Source: Erwinia sp. (GTDB taxonomy: Bacteria; Pseudomonadota; Gammaproteobacteria; Enterobacterales; Enterobacteriaceae). From it: a stretch of DNA of 7,222 nt. Positions 1 through 7,125 of this stretch are shown one piece after another. The notes under the pieces were generated by a model that was not told the origin of the DNA, searched no databases, and saw only the letters and a list, made by a program, of their open reading frames with translations. The translations under genes were made by a program, and so were the position numbers. Location of the stretch: the NCBI GenBank assembly GCA_003512805.1, contig DOOK01000293.1:1-7222 (forward strand), read 5' to 3'. The stretch's first letter is position 1, and each line of letters opens with the position of its first letter.

Positions 1-78
1 CAGGTAGCGGATTACGAAGTGACTAAGGTGAACGTTAACCGCGGATCGGCTGACTTTTCCGCGCTGGTGGGGTTATAG
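1..78 (+). CDS. Possible 3' end of an unidentified plus-strand gene
   Basis: Reading from base 1, the plus strand is open for 25 codons and ends at TAG 76-78. The visible tail starts QVADYEVTKV and ends ADFSALVGL. I do not recognise the protein. In E. coli K-12 the neighbour beyond cysH is cas3, and iap lies further out, but this tail does not resemble the Iap C-terminus as I recall it. If real, the gene converges on cysH. A short open stretch in GC-rich DNA can occur by chance, and the minus strand is open here too, so the call is tentative. Confidence 0.25.
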   Translation, partial: QVADYEVTKVNVNRGSADFSALVGL

Positions 79-207
79 ATTGGGTGAGGGACACCCCGTT
101 GCGACCATGAAATCGCCCGCTGCTTCTGCAGACTGAAAGCGTCGGCTTCGGTGACCACTATGCAGCCGTCACCGAGTGCCGTGCTCTTCTGACGCCTTCC
201 CTGCGCC
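79..207. other. Unexplained intergenic stretch with short inverted repeats
   Basis: No convincing gene was found between the possible plus-strand stop and the hairpin beside cysH. Two short inverted repeats are visible: GGGTG 82-86 with CACCC 92-96, and TCGGTGAC 148-155 with GTCACCGA 168-175 (8 bp, 12-nt loop). Neither is followed by a T-run, so they are not intrinsic terminators. The minus strand is open from inside cysH to position 12, but that frame is antisense-type reading of cysH and its continuation. The stretch could be a decayed gene, a dispersed repeat or an untranslated structured RNA; sequence alone does not decide. Confidence 0.3.
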
Positions 208-241
208 ATCAACTCTGCCGGGGTAATACGGCAGAGTTGAT
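208..241. repeat. Perfect 13-bp inverted repeat 3' of cysH
   Basis: ATCAACTCTGCCG (208-220) pairs without mismatch with CGGCAGAGTTGAT (229-241) around an 8-nt loop. It starts 6 nt beyond the cysH stop codon on the minus strand. There is no T-run on either side, so it is not a canonical intrinsic terminator. It most likely ends or protects the 3' end of the cysJIH message, either as a stabilising stem or together with Rho. Confidence 0.6.
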
Positions 242-247
242 AAGCTG

Positions 248-979
248 CTATTCGTGCAGGCCGCACTCGCGCTTCAGGCCGAAGAAACGGGTTTCCTCTT
301 CCGCCATGCCCGGCTCCCACTTGCGCGTGGTGTGCGTGTCGCCGACCGACAGGTAGCCCTTGTCCCACAATGGATGATAGCCCAGGCCGTGCTCCTTCAG
401 ATACTGATAAACCTGGCGGTTGTCCCAGTCGATAATCGGCAGCATTTTGAACACGCCGCGCTGGATAGCCAACACCGGCAGATGAGCGCGGCTGGTGGAC
501 TGATCGCGACGCAGACCGGCAAACCACGTCTGCGCGTTTAGCGTCTCCAGCGCACGATTCATCGGCTCAACTTTGTTGATATCGTTGTAGCGTTCAATGC
601 CTTCCACGCCCTGCTCCCACAGCTTACCGTAACGCGCCTCTTGCCAGGCCGCGCTCTGTTCGGCGCGAAACACTTTCAGGTTCAGGCTGAGCTTGTCGGT
701 CAGCTCGTCGATAAACTGATAGGTTTCAGGGAACAGGTAGCCGGTATCGGTCAGGATCACCGGGATATCGGGCTTCACCTGAGTCACCAGATGCAAACTT
801 ACCGCCGCCTGAATGCCAAAACTGGAAGAAAGCACCGCTTCGCCAGGCAGGTTAGACAGCGCCCAACTGACGCGATCCTGCGCCGAAAGCTTTTCCAGTT
901 TGGTATTGATTTCCGCCAGCGCCATCACGCGTTCGACTTTGGGTAGTGCATTCAGTGCCGAGAGATCGAGTACTGCCAT
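248..979 (-). CDS. cysH: Phosphoadenosine phosphosulfate (PAPS) reductase CysH
   Basis: A cytoplasmic enzyme that reduces 3'-phosphoadenylyl sulfate to sulfite and PAP using thioredoxin or glutaredoxin. The 243 residues match the E. coli length (244). The PP-loop-type nucleotide site SSSFGIQ is at residues 51-57 and TDTGYLF at 77-83. [10 protein letters not shown] lies at 152-161 and the conserved [18 protein letters not shown] at 201-218. The catalytic C-terminal motif ECGLH is at 238-242, with Cys239 the only cysteine in the protein. The absence of the paired cysteines that bind a 4Fe-4S cluster marks it as a PAPS-specific enterobacterial type rather than an APS reductase. The ATG at 977-979 is preceded by a strong GGAGG (986-990 on the minus strand) in the 12-nt gap after cysI, so it is translated as the last gene of the cysJIH operon. 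Confidence 0.97.
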   Translation of the reverse strand: MAVLDLSALNALPKVERVMALAEINTKLEKLSAQDRVSWALSNLPGEAVLSSSFGIQAAVSLHLVTQVKPDIPVILTDTGYLFPETYQFIDELTDKLSLNLKVFRAEQSAAWQEARYGKLWEQGVEGIERYNDINKVEPMNRALETLNAQTWFAGLRRDQSTSRAHLPVLAIQRGVFKMLPIIDWDNRQVYQYLKEHGLGYHPLWDKGYLSVGDTHTTRKWEPGMAEEETRFFGLKRECGLHE

Positions 980-991
980 TTCGCGCCTCCG

Positions 992-2701
992 TTATGCCCA
1001 AAAATCACGAGCCGGATCGAGAACAGGTTCCACCACGCCCGCGCGGATAGTGAAATCGCCAAAGCCTTCGTCCGCTTCGCGTTCTTTTGACCAGCGACCC
1101 AACAGATGATCGAGAGTGGTTAAAATTTCATCTTCGGTAATATTTTCACGGTACATGCGCGGGATGCGCGTGCCGATGCGGTTGCCACCCAAATGCAGGT
1201 TATAGCGTCCTGGCGCTTTGCCTACCAGGCCAACCTCGGCCAGCAGCGCACGGCCACAGCCGTTAGGGCAGCCGGTCACGCGCAGAACGATATGCTCGTC
1301 GCCCACGCCGTGCGCCGTCATCCGCTCTTCTACACGGCTAACGAACGACGGCAGGAAGCGTTCGGCCTCCGCCATCGCCAGCGGGCAGGTAGGAAACGCC
1401 ACGCAGGCCATAGAGTTTTCACGCTGCGCCGTGACGTTTTCCATCAGACCGTGCTCGCGCGCAAGCCGCTCAATAGCAGGCTTTTCCGCTTCCGGCACGC
1501 CCGCCACGATCAGATTTTGGTTGGCGGTCAGGCGGAAGTCGCCCTTGTGCACCTTCGCGATTTCGGCCAGGCCCGTTTTCAGCGGTCGGCCCGGGTAATC
1601 CAGCAGGCGACCATTTTCAATAAACAGCGTCAGGTGCCAGTTATTATCAATCCCTTTCACCCAGCCGAAACGGTCGCCGCGGGTAGTGAATTCATAAGGA
1701 CGGATTGGCTCGAAAGTCAGGCCTGCACGGCGCTCCACTTCCTGCTTAAAGGTTTCCACGCCCACGCGCTCCAGCGTGTACTTGGTTTTAGCGTTTTTGC
1801 GATCGGTACGGTTGCCCCAGTCGCGCTGCGTGGTGACAACCGCTTCCGCTACGTCGAGGATTTTCTCAACCGGCAGATAGCCGAACTCGCTGGCGGTGCG
1901 CGCATAAGTCGCTTTGTTACCGTGCTCGATAGACAATCCGCCGCCCACCAGCAGGTTAAAGCCGATCAGCCTGCCGTTTTCGGCGATGGCAATAAAGTTC
2001 AGATCGTTAGCGTGCAGATCCACATCGTTATGCGGCGGCACCACGACGGTGGTTTTGAACTTACGCGGCAGATAGGTTTCGCCCAGAATCGGCTCTTTGT
2101 CCGTAGTGGCGACTTTCTCCTGATCCAGCCAGATTTCCGCATAGGCGCGGGTTTGCGGCAGCAGGTGCTCAGAGAGCTTTTTCGCCCATTCATACGCTTC
2201 CTGATGCAGCTCGGATTCAATAGGATTTGAGGTGCACAGAACGTTACGGTTTACGTCGTTTGCCGTCGCCAGCGCGTCCAGTCCCACTTCGCTCAGCATC
2301 TGGTGAGCAGGTTTGACGTTGCCTTTCAGGATGCCGTGAAACTGAAAGGTCTGCCGATTGGTCAGGCGGATACTGCCGTAAAGCGTGTTATCTGCCGCAA
2401 ATTTATCGATAGCCAGCCACTGCGTTGGCGTAATGATACCGCCCGGCAGGCGGCAGCGCAGCATCATCGCATGGCGGGGTTCCAGCTTCTGCTCGGCGCG
2501 CTCGGCTCGGATGTCGCGGTCGTCCTGCTGGTACATACCGTGAAAGCGGATCAGCAGAAAATTATCGCCGGTGAACCCGCCGGTCAGGCCGTTATCCAGA
2601 TCCTCTGCGATGGTGCCGCGCAGATAGTTGCTCTCTTTTTTCAGGCGCTCGGCGTCGGTCAACTTGCCTTCAACCACCAGCGGACGTTTTTCATTGCTCA
2701 T
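992..2701 (-). CDS. cysI: Sulfite reductase (NADPH) hemoprotein beta subunit CysI
   Basis: The siroheme/4Fe-4S subunit that carries out six-electron reduction of sulfite to sulfide, receiving electrons from CysJ. At 569 residues it is one shorter than E. coli CysI. The four cluster ligands are present: Cys433 and Cys439 (CVAFPTC), then Cys478 and Cys482 (CPNGC), the last also bridging to siroheme. Basic active-site residues fit the E. coli set shifted by one: Arg82, Arg116, Arg152, Lys214 and Lys216. Two nitrite/sulfite reductase half-domains can be followed, the second starting near [10 protein letters not shown] (338-347). The ATG at 2699-2701 has an AGAGA-type ribosome binding site upstream. 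It follows cysJ after a 60-nt gap with no visible terminator or strong promoter, so I infer cotranscription. No truncation or missing residue was seen. Confidence 0.98.
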   Translation of the reverse strand: MSNEKRPLVVEGKLTDAERLKKESNYLRGTIAEDLDNGLTGGFTGDNFLLIRFHGMYQQDDRDIRAERAEQKLEPRHAMMLRCRLPGGIITPTQWLAIDKFAADNTLYGSIRLTNRQTFQFHGILKGNVKPAHQMLSEVGLDALATANDVNRNVLCTSNPIESELHQEAYEWAKKLSEHLLPQTRAYAEIWLDQEKVATTDKEPILGETYLPRKFKTTVVVPPHNDVDLHANDLNFIAIAENGRLIGFNLLVGGGLSIEHGNKATYARTASEFGYLPVEKILDVAEAVVTTQRDWGNRTDRKNAKTKYTLERVGVETFKQEVERRAGLTFEPIRPYEFTTRGDRFGWVKGIDNNWHLTLFIENGRLLDYPGRPLKTGLAEIAKVHKGDFRLTANQNLIVAGVPEAEKPAIERLAREHGLMENVTAQRENSMACVAFPTCPLAMAEAERFLPSFVSRVEERMTAHGVGDEHIVLRVTGCPNGCGRALLAEVGLVGKAPGRYNLHLGGNRIGTRIPRMYRENITEDEILTTLDHLLGRWSKEREADEGFGDFTIRAGVVEPVLDPARDFWA

Positions 2702-2761
2702 AAGGCTGTCTCTTTAATATTCATTAATACCGCAGGCTTACGCTTGCAGAAATGCGCTCGT

Positions 2762-4567
2762 CTAGTACACGTCACGCTGATAGCGACGCTCGATACGCAG
2801 CTCGCTTAAGAATTCGTCGGCGCTTTCCGTATCCATTCCGCCCTGTTCCGCCACCACTTCCAGCAGAGCCTGCTCTACGTCCTTCGCCATACGGTTGGCA
2901 TCGCCGCATACATAGATGTGCGCGCCTTCCTGGATCCAGCGCCAGACTTCCGCCCCTTTGGCGCGAATTTTGTCCTGCACGTAGACTTTCTGCTGCTGAT
3001 CGCGCGACCAGGCCAGATCGATATTGGTCAGCAGGCCGTCTTTAACGTAGCGCTGCCATTCAACCTGGTAGAGAAAATCTTCGGTAAAGTGCGGATTACC
3101 GAAAAAGAGCCAGTTTTTGCCTGCCGCACCCTCATTATCGCGCTGCTGCATAAAGGCGCGGAACGGCGCGATGCCGGTGCCGGGGCCAATCATAATGACC
3201 GGCGTTTCCGGATTGGCCGGGAGGCGGAAGTTATCATTATGTTCGATAAAGACGCGCACTTCGCCGTCCTCTTCCAGCCGATCGGCCAGGAAGCTGGAAG
3301 CGCCGCCCGCTCGTGCACGGCCGTCGATGTCATAACGCACTGCGCCGACGGTAATATGCACTTCGCTTTCACTTTCCGCCTGCGAAGAGGCAATCGAATA
3401 AAGGCGCGGTGTCAGCGGACGCAGCAGCGCCGTCAGCTGCTCAGCGTGGAGTTCTGTTGGCGCCTGACGAACCATATCTACAATCGGCGTGGTTTGTGCG
3501 TAGTGCTGCAGACGACTTTTATCGCCCACAAGAGCCAGCAGATTTTCGTCACGACTCAGCTTGCCGTACTGCTCAACGATCTGCGTGGTATTTACCGTCA
3601 ACTCGAAATGTTTCTGCAGCGCTTCGCTGAGCGGCATCGTCGCGCCGTTAACGTCCACCGGCTCATCGCCTTTCAACCAAACCAGCTCGACCAGCTCCTG
3701 TACCAGAGCAGGATCGTTTTCATACCAGACGCCCAGCGCGTCACCGGGCTGATAGCGCAGCCCGGAATCGCCCAGATCGATTTCGATATGGCGTACATCT
3801 TTATCCGAGTGGCGGCCGGTAATTTTCTGGTTAATGGCCAGGCTGGCGGTCAGCGGCTCTTCTTTAGTATAAGGGCTGCTGAATACTTCGTTGACCGTGC
3901 CGGTAGCCGTGGCCGCCGCTGCGGCCGGGGTTTCGGTCGGCACACGCTTTTTCAGGACTTCAACGACCTTCTGGCGCCACTGTTCTGCTTCTGCCGCGTA
4001 TTCGACATCGGCATCCACGCGGTCCAACAGGCGTTCACCGCCCAGTTCCCCCAGCTTGTTATCGAAATCTTTCCCGGCCTGACTAAAGAATTCATAAGAG
4101 GTGTCGCCCAGCCCAAAGACCGCGAAGGCGGTATTATCCAGCTTTGGCGCTTTCTTCGACATCAAAAACTTATGCAGCGCCACGGCTTCTTCCGGCGGTT
4201 CGCCTTCACCCTGGGTGGACGTGATGACGACCAGCAACTTCTCCTGCGCGATCTGCTTGAACTTGTAATCCCCCGCATTCACCAGGTTCACGTTCAGCTT
4301 GGCCGCCAGCAGATCGTCCCGTAGCTGTTCGGCAACCCGACGAGCATTGCCGGTCTGAGAGGCCGAAAGCAAGGTGATGGTCGGCACGTCAACCGGCGCG
4401 GGCGCGCTGGCAACAACCGCGCCTGGCGCCTGATTGACCATGCCCCAGAAATAACCGGAGAGCCATGCCAGCTGCGTGGTGGAAAAATCGCCCGTTGCCG
4501 CCTGAAGGCGGGAAAGCTGTTCCGGATTAAGCGGAAGCAGAGAAGCAGGAGGTGCCTGAGTCGTCAT
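2762..4567 (-). CDS. cysJ: Sulfite reductase (NADPH) flavoprotein alpha subunit CysJ
   Basis: The diflavin reductase that moves electrons from NADPH through FAD and FMN to CysI. It has 601 residues against 599 in E. coli. The N-terminal flavodoxin domain shows the FMN phosphate loop [11 protein letters not shown] (67-77), [10 protein letters not shown] (117-126) and [11 protein letters not shown] (151-161). An Ala/Thr-rich hinge at about 211-224 links it to the FNR-like part. That part has FAD-binding RLYSIASS (388-395), [10 protein letters not shown] (422-431), the NADP-binding loop [10 protein letters not shown] (461-470), [12 protein letters not shown] (554-565) and the family C-terminus RRYQRDVY (594-601). 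It is first in the operon. The ATG at 4565-4567 has only a weak GGAA-type ribosome binding site, but the N-terminal MTTQ agrees with E. coli CysJ, which supports this start. Confidence 0.98.
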   Translation of the reverse strand: MTTQAPPASLLPLNPEQLSRLQAATGDFSTTQLAWLSGYFWGMVNQAPGAVVASAPAPVDVPTITLLSASQTGNARRVAEQLRDDLLAAKLNVNLVNAGDYKFKQIAQEKLLVVITSTQGEGEPPEEAVALHKFLMSKKAPKLDNTAFAVFGLGDTSYEFFSQAGKDFDNKLGELGGERLLDRVDADVEYAAEAEQWRQKVVEVLKKRVPTETPAAAAATATGTVNEVFSSPYTKEEPLTASLAINQKITGRHSDKDVRHIEIDLGDSGLRYQPGDALGVWYENDPALVQELVELVWLKGDEPVDVNGATMPLSEALQKHFELTVNTTQIVEQYGKLSRDENLLALVGDKSRLQHYAQTTPIVDMVRQAPTELHAEQLTALLRPLTPRLYSIASSQAESESEVHITVGAVRYDIDGRARAGGASSFLADRLEEDGEVRVFIEHNDNFRLPANPETPVIMIGPGTGIAPFRAFMQQRDNEGAAGKNWLFFGNPHFTEDFLYQVEWQRYVKDGLLTNIDLAWSRDQQQKVYVQDKIRAKGAEVWRWIQEGAHIYVCGDANRMAKDVEQALLEVVAEQGGMDTESADEFLSELRIERRYQRDVY

Positions 4568-4638
4568 TGCGTTGAAAGTTCCAGTATCGGTGGCAAAAGC
4601 CGTAAAGACAGCAAGATACCCTTAGGGTAACCACTGGC

Positions 4639-4680
4639 ATTCTAAGCCTTAAAGAAGGGTTGGTAATATAAAATAACCAA
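4639..4680 (-). promoter_or_regulatory. Likely cysJIH promoter with overlapping CysB-type operator
   Basis: On the minus strand a -35 TTACCA (4661-4666) and a -10 TAGAAT (4639-4644) are separated by 16 nt, placing the transcript start near 4632 and giving a leader of about 65 nt before cysJ. A 21-bp imperfect palindrome, TTGGTAAT (4660-4667) and ATAACCAA (4673-4680), covers the -35. In enteric bacteria cysJIH is activated by the LysR-type regulator CysB with N-acetylserine or O-acetylserine, and weak -35 elements with AT-rich CysB sites upstream are typical. A short inverted repeat TACCC/GGGTA (4617-4629) would lie at the very 5' end of the message. Promoter and operator are read by eye. Confidence 0.55.
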
Positions 4681-4802
4681 AATGACTAAACGGTTTTACA
4701 AGTAAGGCATAGTGGTAAAACGGGTTAATTAATGCGTTGTTTTTTATGATGTTAAGCAGAATGGTGCGTGACTATGGGCCAGGAAGTGCGCATGAGCCGG
4801 GA

Positions 4803-4850
4803 AACGGGTGCGAAAAAAGGCTTTTTCAGGTAGAATTCGCCCGTTTTTTT
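4803..4850 (+). terminator. Terminator-like hairpin in the queD leader
   Basis: AACGGG (4803-4808), a TG bulge and CGAA (4811-4814) can pair with TTCGCCCGTT (4836-4845), followed directly by a run of Ts to 4850. Inside it GAAAAA (4812-4817) can pair with TTTTTC (4822-4827), so two partly competing folds exist. The T-run ends 22 nt before the queD start. No gene on the plus strand ends upstream, so a terminator here would act only on the queD transcript itself, as an attenuator. I found no match to a preQ1 riboswitch. In the rest of the 4568-4872 gap I see no clear sigma70 promoter for queD; TATGAT at 4745-4750 is the best -10 but lacks a good -35. Confidence 0.4.
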
Positions 4851-4872
4851 GAGAAATAACTGAGACTGTCAT

Positions 4873-5232
4873 ATGGCTACCACGCTGTTTAAAGATTTCC
4901 AATTCGAGGCGGCTCACCACCTGCCCAACGTGCCGGAAGGCCATAAATGCGGCCGCCTGCACGGGCACTCCTTCCTGGTGCGGCTCGAAATCACCGGCGA
5001 AGTGGACGCGCATACCGGCTGGATCATGGATTTTGCCGAACTGAAGGCGGCTTTCAGGCCACTTTATGACCGGCTGGATCACTATTATCTGAACGATATC
5101 CCGGGACTGGAAAACCCGACCAGCGAAGTGCTGGCAAAATGGATCTGGGATCGGATGAAGCCGACGCTGCCTCTGCTCAGCGCCGTGATGATCAAAGAGA
5201 CCTGCACGGCAGGTTGCGTCTACAAAGGCTGA
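4873..5232 (+). CDS. queD: 6-carboxy-5,6,7,8-tetrahydropterin synthase QueD
   Basis: A cytoplasmic enzyme that converts 7,8-dihydroneopterin triphosphate to 6-carboxytetrahydropterin, the first committed step toward preQ0 and the tRNA base queuosine. The 119 residues match the E. coli protein almost throughout. Zinc ligands are His15, His30 and His32 (in CGRLHGH, 26-32). Catalytic residues are Cys26, the Asp69-His70 pair (RLDHYY) and Glu109 (IKETCTAGC). The ATG at 4873 fits the family N-terminus MATTLFKDF; the ribosome binding site is weak (GAG about 10 nt upstream). It is divergent from cysJ and convergent with queE, whose enzyme uses its product. In E. coli other genes lie between queD and queE; here they are adjacent. 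Confidence 0.97.
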   Translation: MATTLFKDFQFEAAHHLPNVPEGHKCGRLHGHSFLVRLEITGEVDAHTGWIMDFAELKAAFRPLYDRLDHYYLNDIPGLENPTSEVLAKWIWDRMKPTLPLLSAVMIKETCTAGCVYKG

Positions 5233-5233
5233 T

Positions 5234-5259
5234 GCTCTGGCGACGGACGTCGCCAGAGC
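5234..5259 (+). repeat. Perfect 11-bp inverted repeat after queD
   Basis: GCTCTGGCGAC (5234-5244) pairs exactly with GTCGCCAGAGC (5249-5259) around a GGAC loop, starting one base after the queD stop codon. No T-run follows. It probably caps the 3' end of the queD message ahead of the true terminator 30 nt further on. Confidence 0.55.
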
Positions 5260-5289
5260 CGATGGAAAACATTGACAGGGATTAAGTAG

Positions 5290-5315
5290 AAGGCGGCCGC
5301 AGAGCCGCCTTTTTT
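5290..5315 (+). terminator. Intrinsic terminator of queD, shared with queE
   Basis: AAGGCGGC (5290-5297) pairs with GCCGCCTT (5304-5311) around CGCAGA, with a T-run at 5310-5315 on the plus strand. This is a classical intrinsic terminator for queD. On the minus strand the same stem lies just after the queE stop but is followed only by TTCTACTT, so it should work less well in that direction. Confidence 0.85.
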
Positions 5316-5316
5316 A

Positions 5317-5988
5317 TCAGGCGATATTCAGATACTTGTGCGTCTGCATCGATAAACGCCAGTTGCGGGCGATGCAGGTTTCAATGCAGAGTCGGGTAGC
5401 ATCGTCCTTCTGGCTGATAGGTTGCAGGGCGATAATGCGCGGCTTGCTGTCGTTCAGCGTCGCCAGCAGGGCATCCAGCGCATCGACATCGCGCTGACGG
5501 GCCACCGGATGCTTTACTTCATCAGCGCGAACCAGCGCCTGGCTCAGCACATCGTAGCCGCCGCGCATATTGACCTTAGGCGAAACGGTCACCCAGGTTT
5601 TTTCGCTGCACTGGACCGGATGGGTGCCGCTGGTTTCGATCTGGCAACTGAAGCCCTGCTGTTCCAGCGCCTGCGTCAGGGGCGTCAGGTCATGAATGCA
5701 GGGTTCACCACCGGTAATTACCACGTGCCGCGCCGTCCAGCCGTGACGGGTAATCACCGCCAGTAAAGCCTCTGCATCTGCCGCGCCCCAGGCATCGGTT
5801 TCCACCGTCTTCAGCAAGATATCGCCCAGCGAGGTTTCCCGATCGGCCAGCTTATCCCAGGTGTGTTTGGTATCACACCAGCTGCAGCCCACCGGGCATC
5901 CCTGCAGGCGGATAAAAATTGCCGGAACGCCGGTATAAAACCCTTCGCCCTGCAACGTCTGGAACATTTCATTAATCGGGTACTGCAT
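5317..5988 (-). CDS. queE: 7-carboxy-7-deazaguanine synthase QueE (radical SAM)
   Basis: Converts 6-carboxytetrahydropterin, the QueD product, to 7-carboxy-7-deazaguanine, using S-adenosylmethionine, a 4Fe-4S cluster and Mg. From the chosen ATG at 5986-5988 the protein has 223 residues, the E. coli length, and starts MQYPINEMFQ as in that family. The frame is open 30 codons further upstream, but that part runs through the promoter and carries no family similarity, and a GAGAG ribosome binding site precedes the internal ATG. The cluster motif CX3CX2C is Cys31, Cys35 and Cys38 (CPVGCSWCD). The GGEP SAM motif is at 93-96, SPKVNMRGGYDV at 136-147, and the C-terminus QTHKYLNIA at 215-223 is intact. 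E. coli QueE has also been reported to block cell division when abundant; whether that applies here is unknown. Confidence 0.97.
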   Translation of the reverse strand: MQYPINEMFQTLQGEGFYTGVPAIFIRLQGCPVGCSWCDTKHTWDKLADRETSLGDILLKTVETDAWGAADAEALLAVITRHGWTARHVVITGGEPCIHDLTPLTQALEQQGFSCQIETSGTHPVQCSEKTWVTVSPKVNMRGGYDVLSQALVRADEVKHPVARQRDVDALDALLATLNDSKPRIIALQPISQKDDATRLCIETCIARNWRLSMQTHKYLNIA

Positions 5989-6022
5989 TACGCTCTCGCT
6001 GGCTGTAAAAATAAGGGCGCAG

Positions 6023-6051
6023 AGTATGACAGATAGCGGCTTTTTAACCAA
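6023..6051 (-). promoter_or_regulatory. Sigma70-type promoter of queE
   Basis: On the minus strand -35 TTGGTT (6046-6051) and -10 CATACT (6023-6028) are separated by exactly 17 nt. The predicted start near 6016 gives a leader of about 28 nt. It lies back to back with the hrp box, with 15 nt between the two elements. Confidence 0.55.
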
Positions 6052-6066
6052 ATCACATTGTGCGGG

Positions 6067-6094
6067 GGAACCCGGCAACCTTTTTCCCCACCTA
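6067..6094 (+). promoter_or_regulatory. hrp box (HrpL-dependent promoter)
   Basis: GGAACC at 6067-6072, a 15-nt spacer (6073-6087) and CCACCTA at 6088-6094 fit the HrpL consensus GGAACC-N15/16-CCACNNA at every defined base. HrpL is the ECF sigma factor that switches on Hrp type III secretion genes and effectors in plant-pathogenic Erwinia, Pantoea and Pseudomonas syringae. The box faces the downstream gene and would start transcription about 20-25 nt before its ATG. The position, orientation and perfect consensus together make chance unlikely. Confidence 0.88.
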
Positions 6095-6123
6095 ACCTCA
6101 TCACTCCTTTCTGAGGTCAGGCT

Positions 6124-7101
6124 ATGAACATGTCGGTCGGCAGCTTACTGAATCGCGTCCTGCTGAATATCGGTGAAGAGGCATTGAACATGCCCCGTCC
6201 GCAGCCGGAGGCGCAGGGCAGCCAGAAAAATTCGCCCGGCATCAGCTTTGGCTCTCCCGCTACCAGCCATTTTCCGGAGCTGAGTAAAAATGTGCAGGAC
6301 AGCGCCAGTGGGTCCGGCAACGCTTCTTTTAACCAGTTTATGCAGCAGATTGGCAGGCTGCTACAGACGGCCCTGTCCGCTATTGATGCGCTGGCGCAGC
6401 AGGTGAATAAAGCCCACTCCTCGCCCGTTACCCAAATGCCGGCAGCTGCCACCGGCACGCCCTCCCCTGCGACAGCTCAGCCGACAGCCACGGAAACCAG
6501 CGTGACGGCTGCCTCTCCAGCCAACAGCAGCCAGGCGGTCAGCAGCACTACCGGGCTCGATCCGGCCAAAAACAGCCTGACGTTTGAAAATAAAGGCGAC
6601 AAACCCCTGACCCTTACCTTCACGCCCAACGCCGACGGCAGCGCGAAGCCTGGCGATCTCACCCTGCAGCCGGGCGAAACCAAAACCCAGAACTTTGATG
6701 CCAACTGGTCGGGCAATTTCCGCAGCACGGCAGGCGACGGCGCCAACGCGACGCTGGGCGAGGTGAAATTTGACGGCAGCAGCGGGCAGACCTATTACGA
6801 TGTCAGCTATATCGAAGGCAATAACGCGGCGATGACTATCGGCCCGGCAAAGGGCGGTGGCAGGGTTTCAGGCACGCTGGATGATTTAGTTTCAAACGCG
6901 CCCGACAGCATCAAAGCGAAAGACGAAAACGGCAACGTTTACGGCCTGAAAAAATCCACGACGGCAAATCAGCAGAACGCGGCAGTAGTGGATTACTACC
7001 GACAGCACGTTGCCGCCGATAAGGGATATGTTATTCCTTCCGACGATGCGAGCACGTTGGGCAGCAGTACAAAAAACCTGAAGGTAGAGCTGAAAGGCTA
7101 A
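6124..7101 (+). CDS. Probable HrpL-regulated type III secreted protein: harpin-like N-terminus, cysteine-free thaumatin-like domain
   Basis: A 325-residue protein with no cysteine and no Sec signal peptide. The ATG at 6124 has GAGG (6113-6116) 7 nt upstream; Met3 is an alternative. The first 50 residues look like a type III secretion signal: 7 serines and no acidic residue before Glu18. Residues 69-96 form a probable amphipathic helix (FNQFMQQIGRLLQTALSAID onward) as in harpins, followed by a Thr/Ser/Pro/Ala linker (about 99-148). Residues 149-325 read as a thaumatin-like fold: SLTFENKG, LQPGETKT, NWSGNF (194-199), ATLGEVKFDG (209-218), YYDVSYIEGNN (224-234), AKDENGNVYG (265-274), VVDYYRQHV and YVIPSDDASTL near the end. 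All disulfide cysteines of plant thaumatin-like proteins are absent. Role is inferred: delivery to plant tissue or cells. I know no family name for it. Confidence 0.8.
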   Translation: MNMSVGSLLNRVLLNIGEEALNMPRPQPEAQGSQKNSPGISFGSPATSHFPELSKNVQDSASGSGNASFNQFMQQIGRLLQTALSAIDALAQQVNKAHSSPVTQMPAAATGTPSPATAQPTATETSVTAASPANSSQAVSSTTGLDPAKNSLTFENKGDKPLTLTFTPNADGSAKPGDLTLQPGETKTQNFDANWSGNFRSTAGDGANATLGEVKFDGSSGQTYYDVSYIEGNNAAMTIGPAKGGGRVSGTLDDLVSNAPDSIKAKDENGNVYGLKKSTTANQQNAAVVDYYRQHVAADKGYVIPSDDASTLGSSTKNLKVELKG

Positions 7102-7125
7102 GGGCGTTAGCGGGAAAGGCTCAAT

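Noticed and set aside
12..527. 171-codon minus-strand open frame overlapping the cysH 3' end
   Set aside because: It runs through cysH in another frame, its composition (Arg/Pro/Gly-rich) is typical of shadow frames in GC-rich DNA, and cysH is unmistakable. The last 75 codons beyond cysH match nothing I know.
1193..2230. 345-codon plus-strand open frame antisense to cysI
   Set aside because: A shadow of cysI, which has complete cluster and siroheme ligands on the minus strand.
2918..4324. 468-codon plus-strand open frame antisense to cysJ
   Set aside because: cysJ carries all family motifs on the other strand, and the antisense frame has no recognisable domain or ribosome binding site. Long antisense frames arise from the codon bias of the real gene.
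4803..4872. preQ1 riboswitch in the queD leader
   Set aside because: The gene context invites it, but I could not identify a preQ1 aptamer loop or pseudoknot, so only a terminator-like hairpin is reported.
4744..5082. 112-codon minus-strand frame over the start of queD
   Set aside because: Antisense to queD, with no motif and no ribosome binding site of note.
5272..5277. Perfect TTGACA -35 element on the plus strand after queD
   Set aside because: At 16-18 nt downstream there is only the GC-rich terminator stem and no -10 element, and no plus-strand gene follows.
5989..6078. N-terminal extension of queE to an upstream ATG (30 extra codons)
   Set aside because: The extension overlaps the predicted queE promoter, shows no family similarity, and the internal ATG gives exactly the E. 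coli length and N-terminus with its own ribosome binding site.
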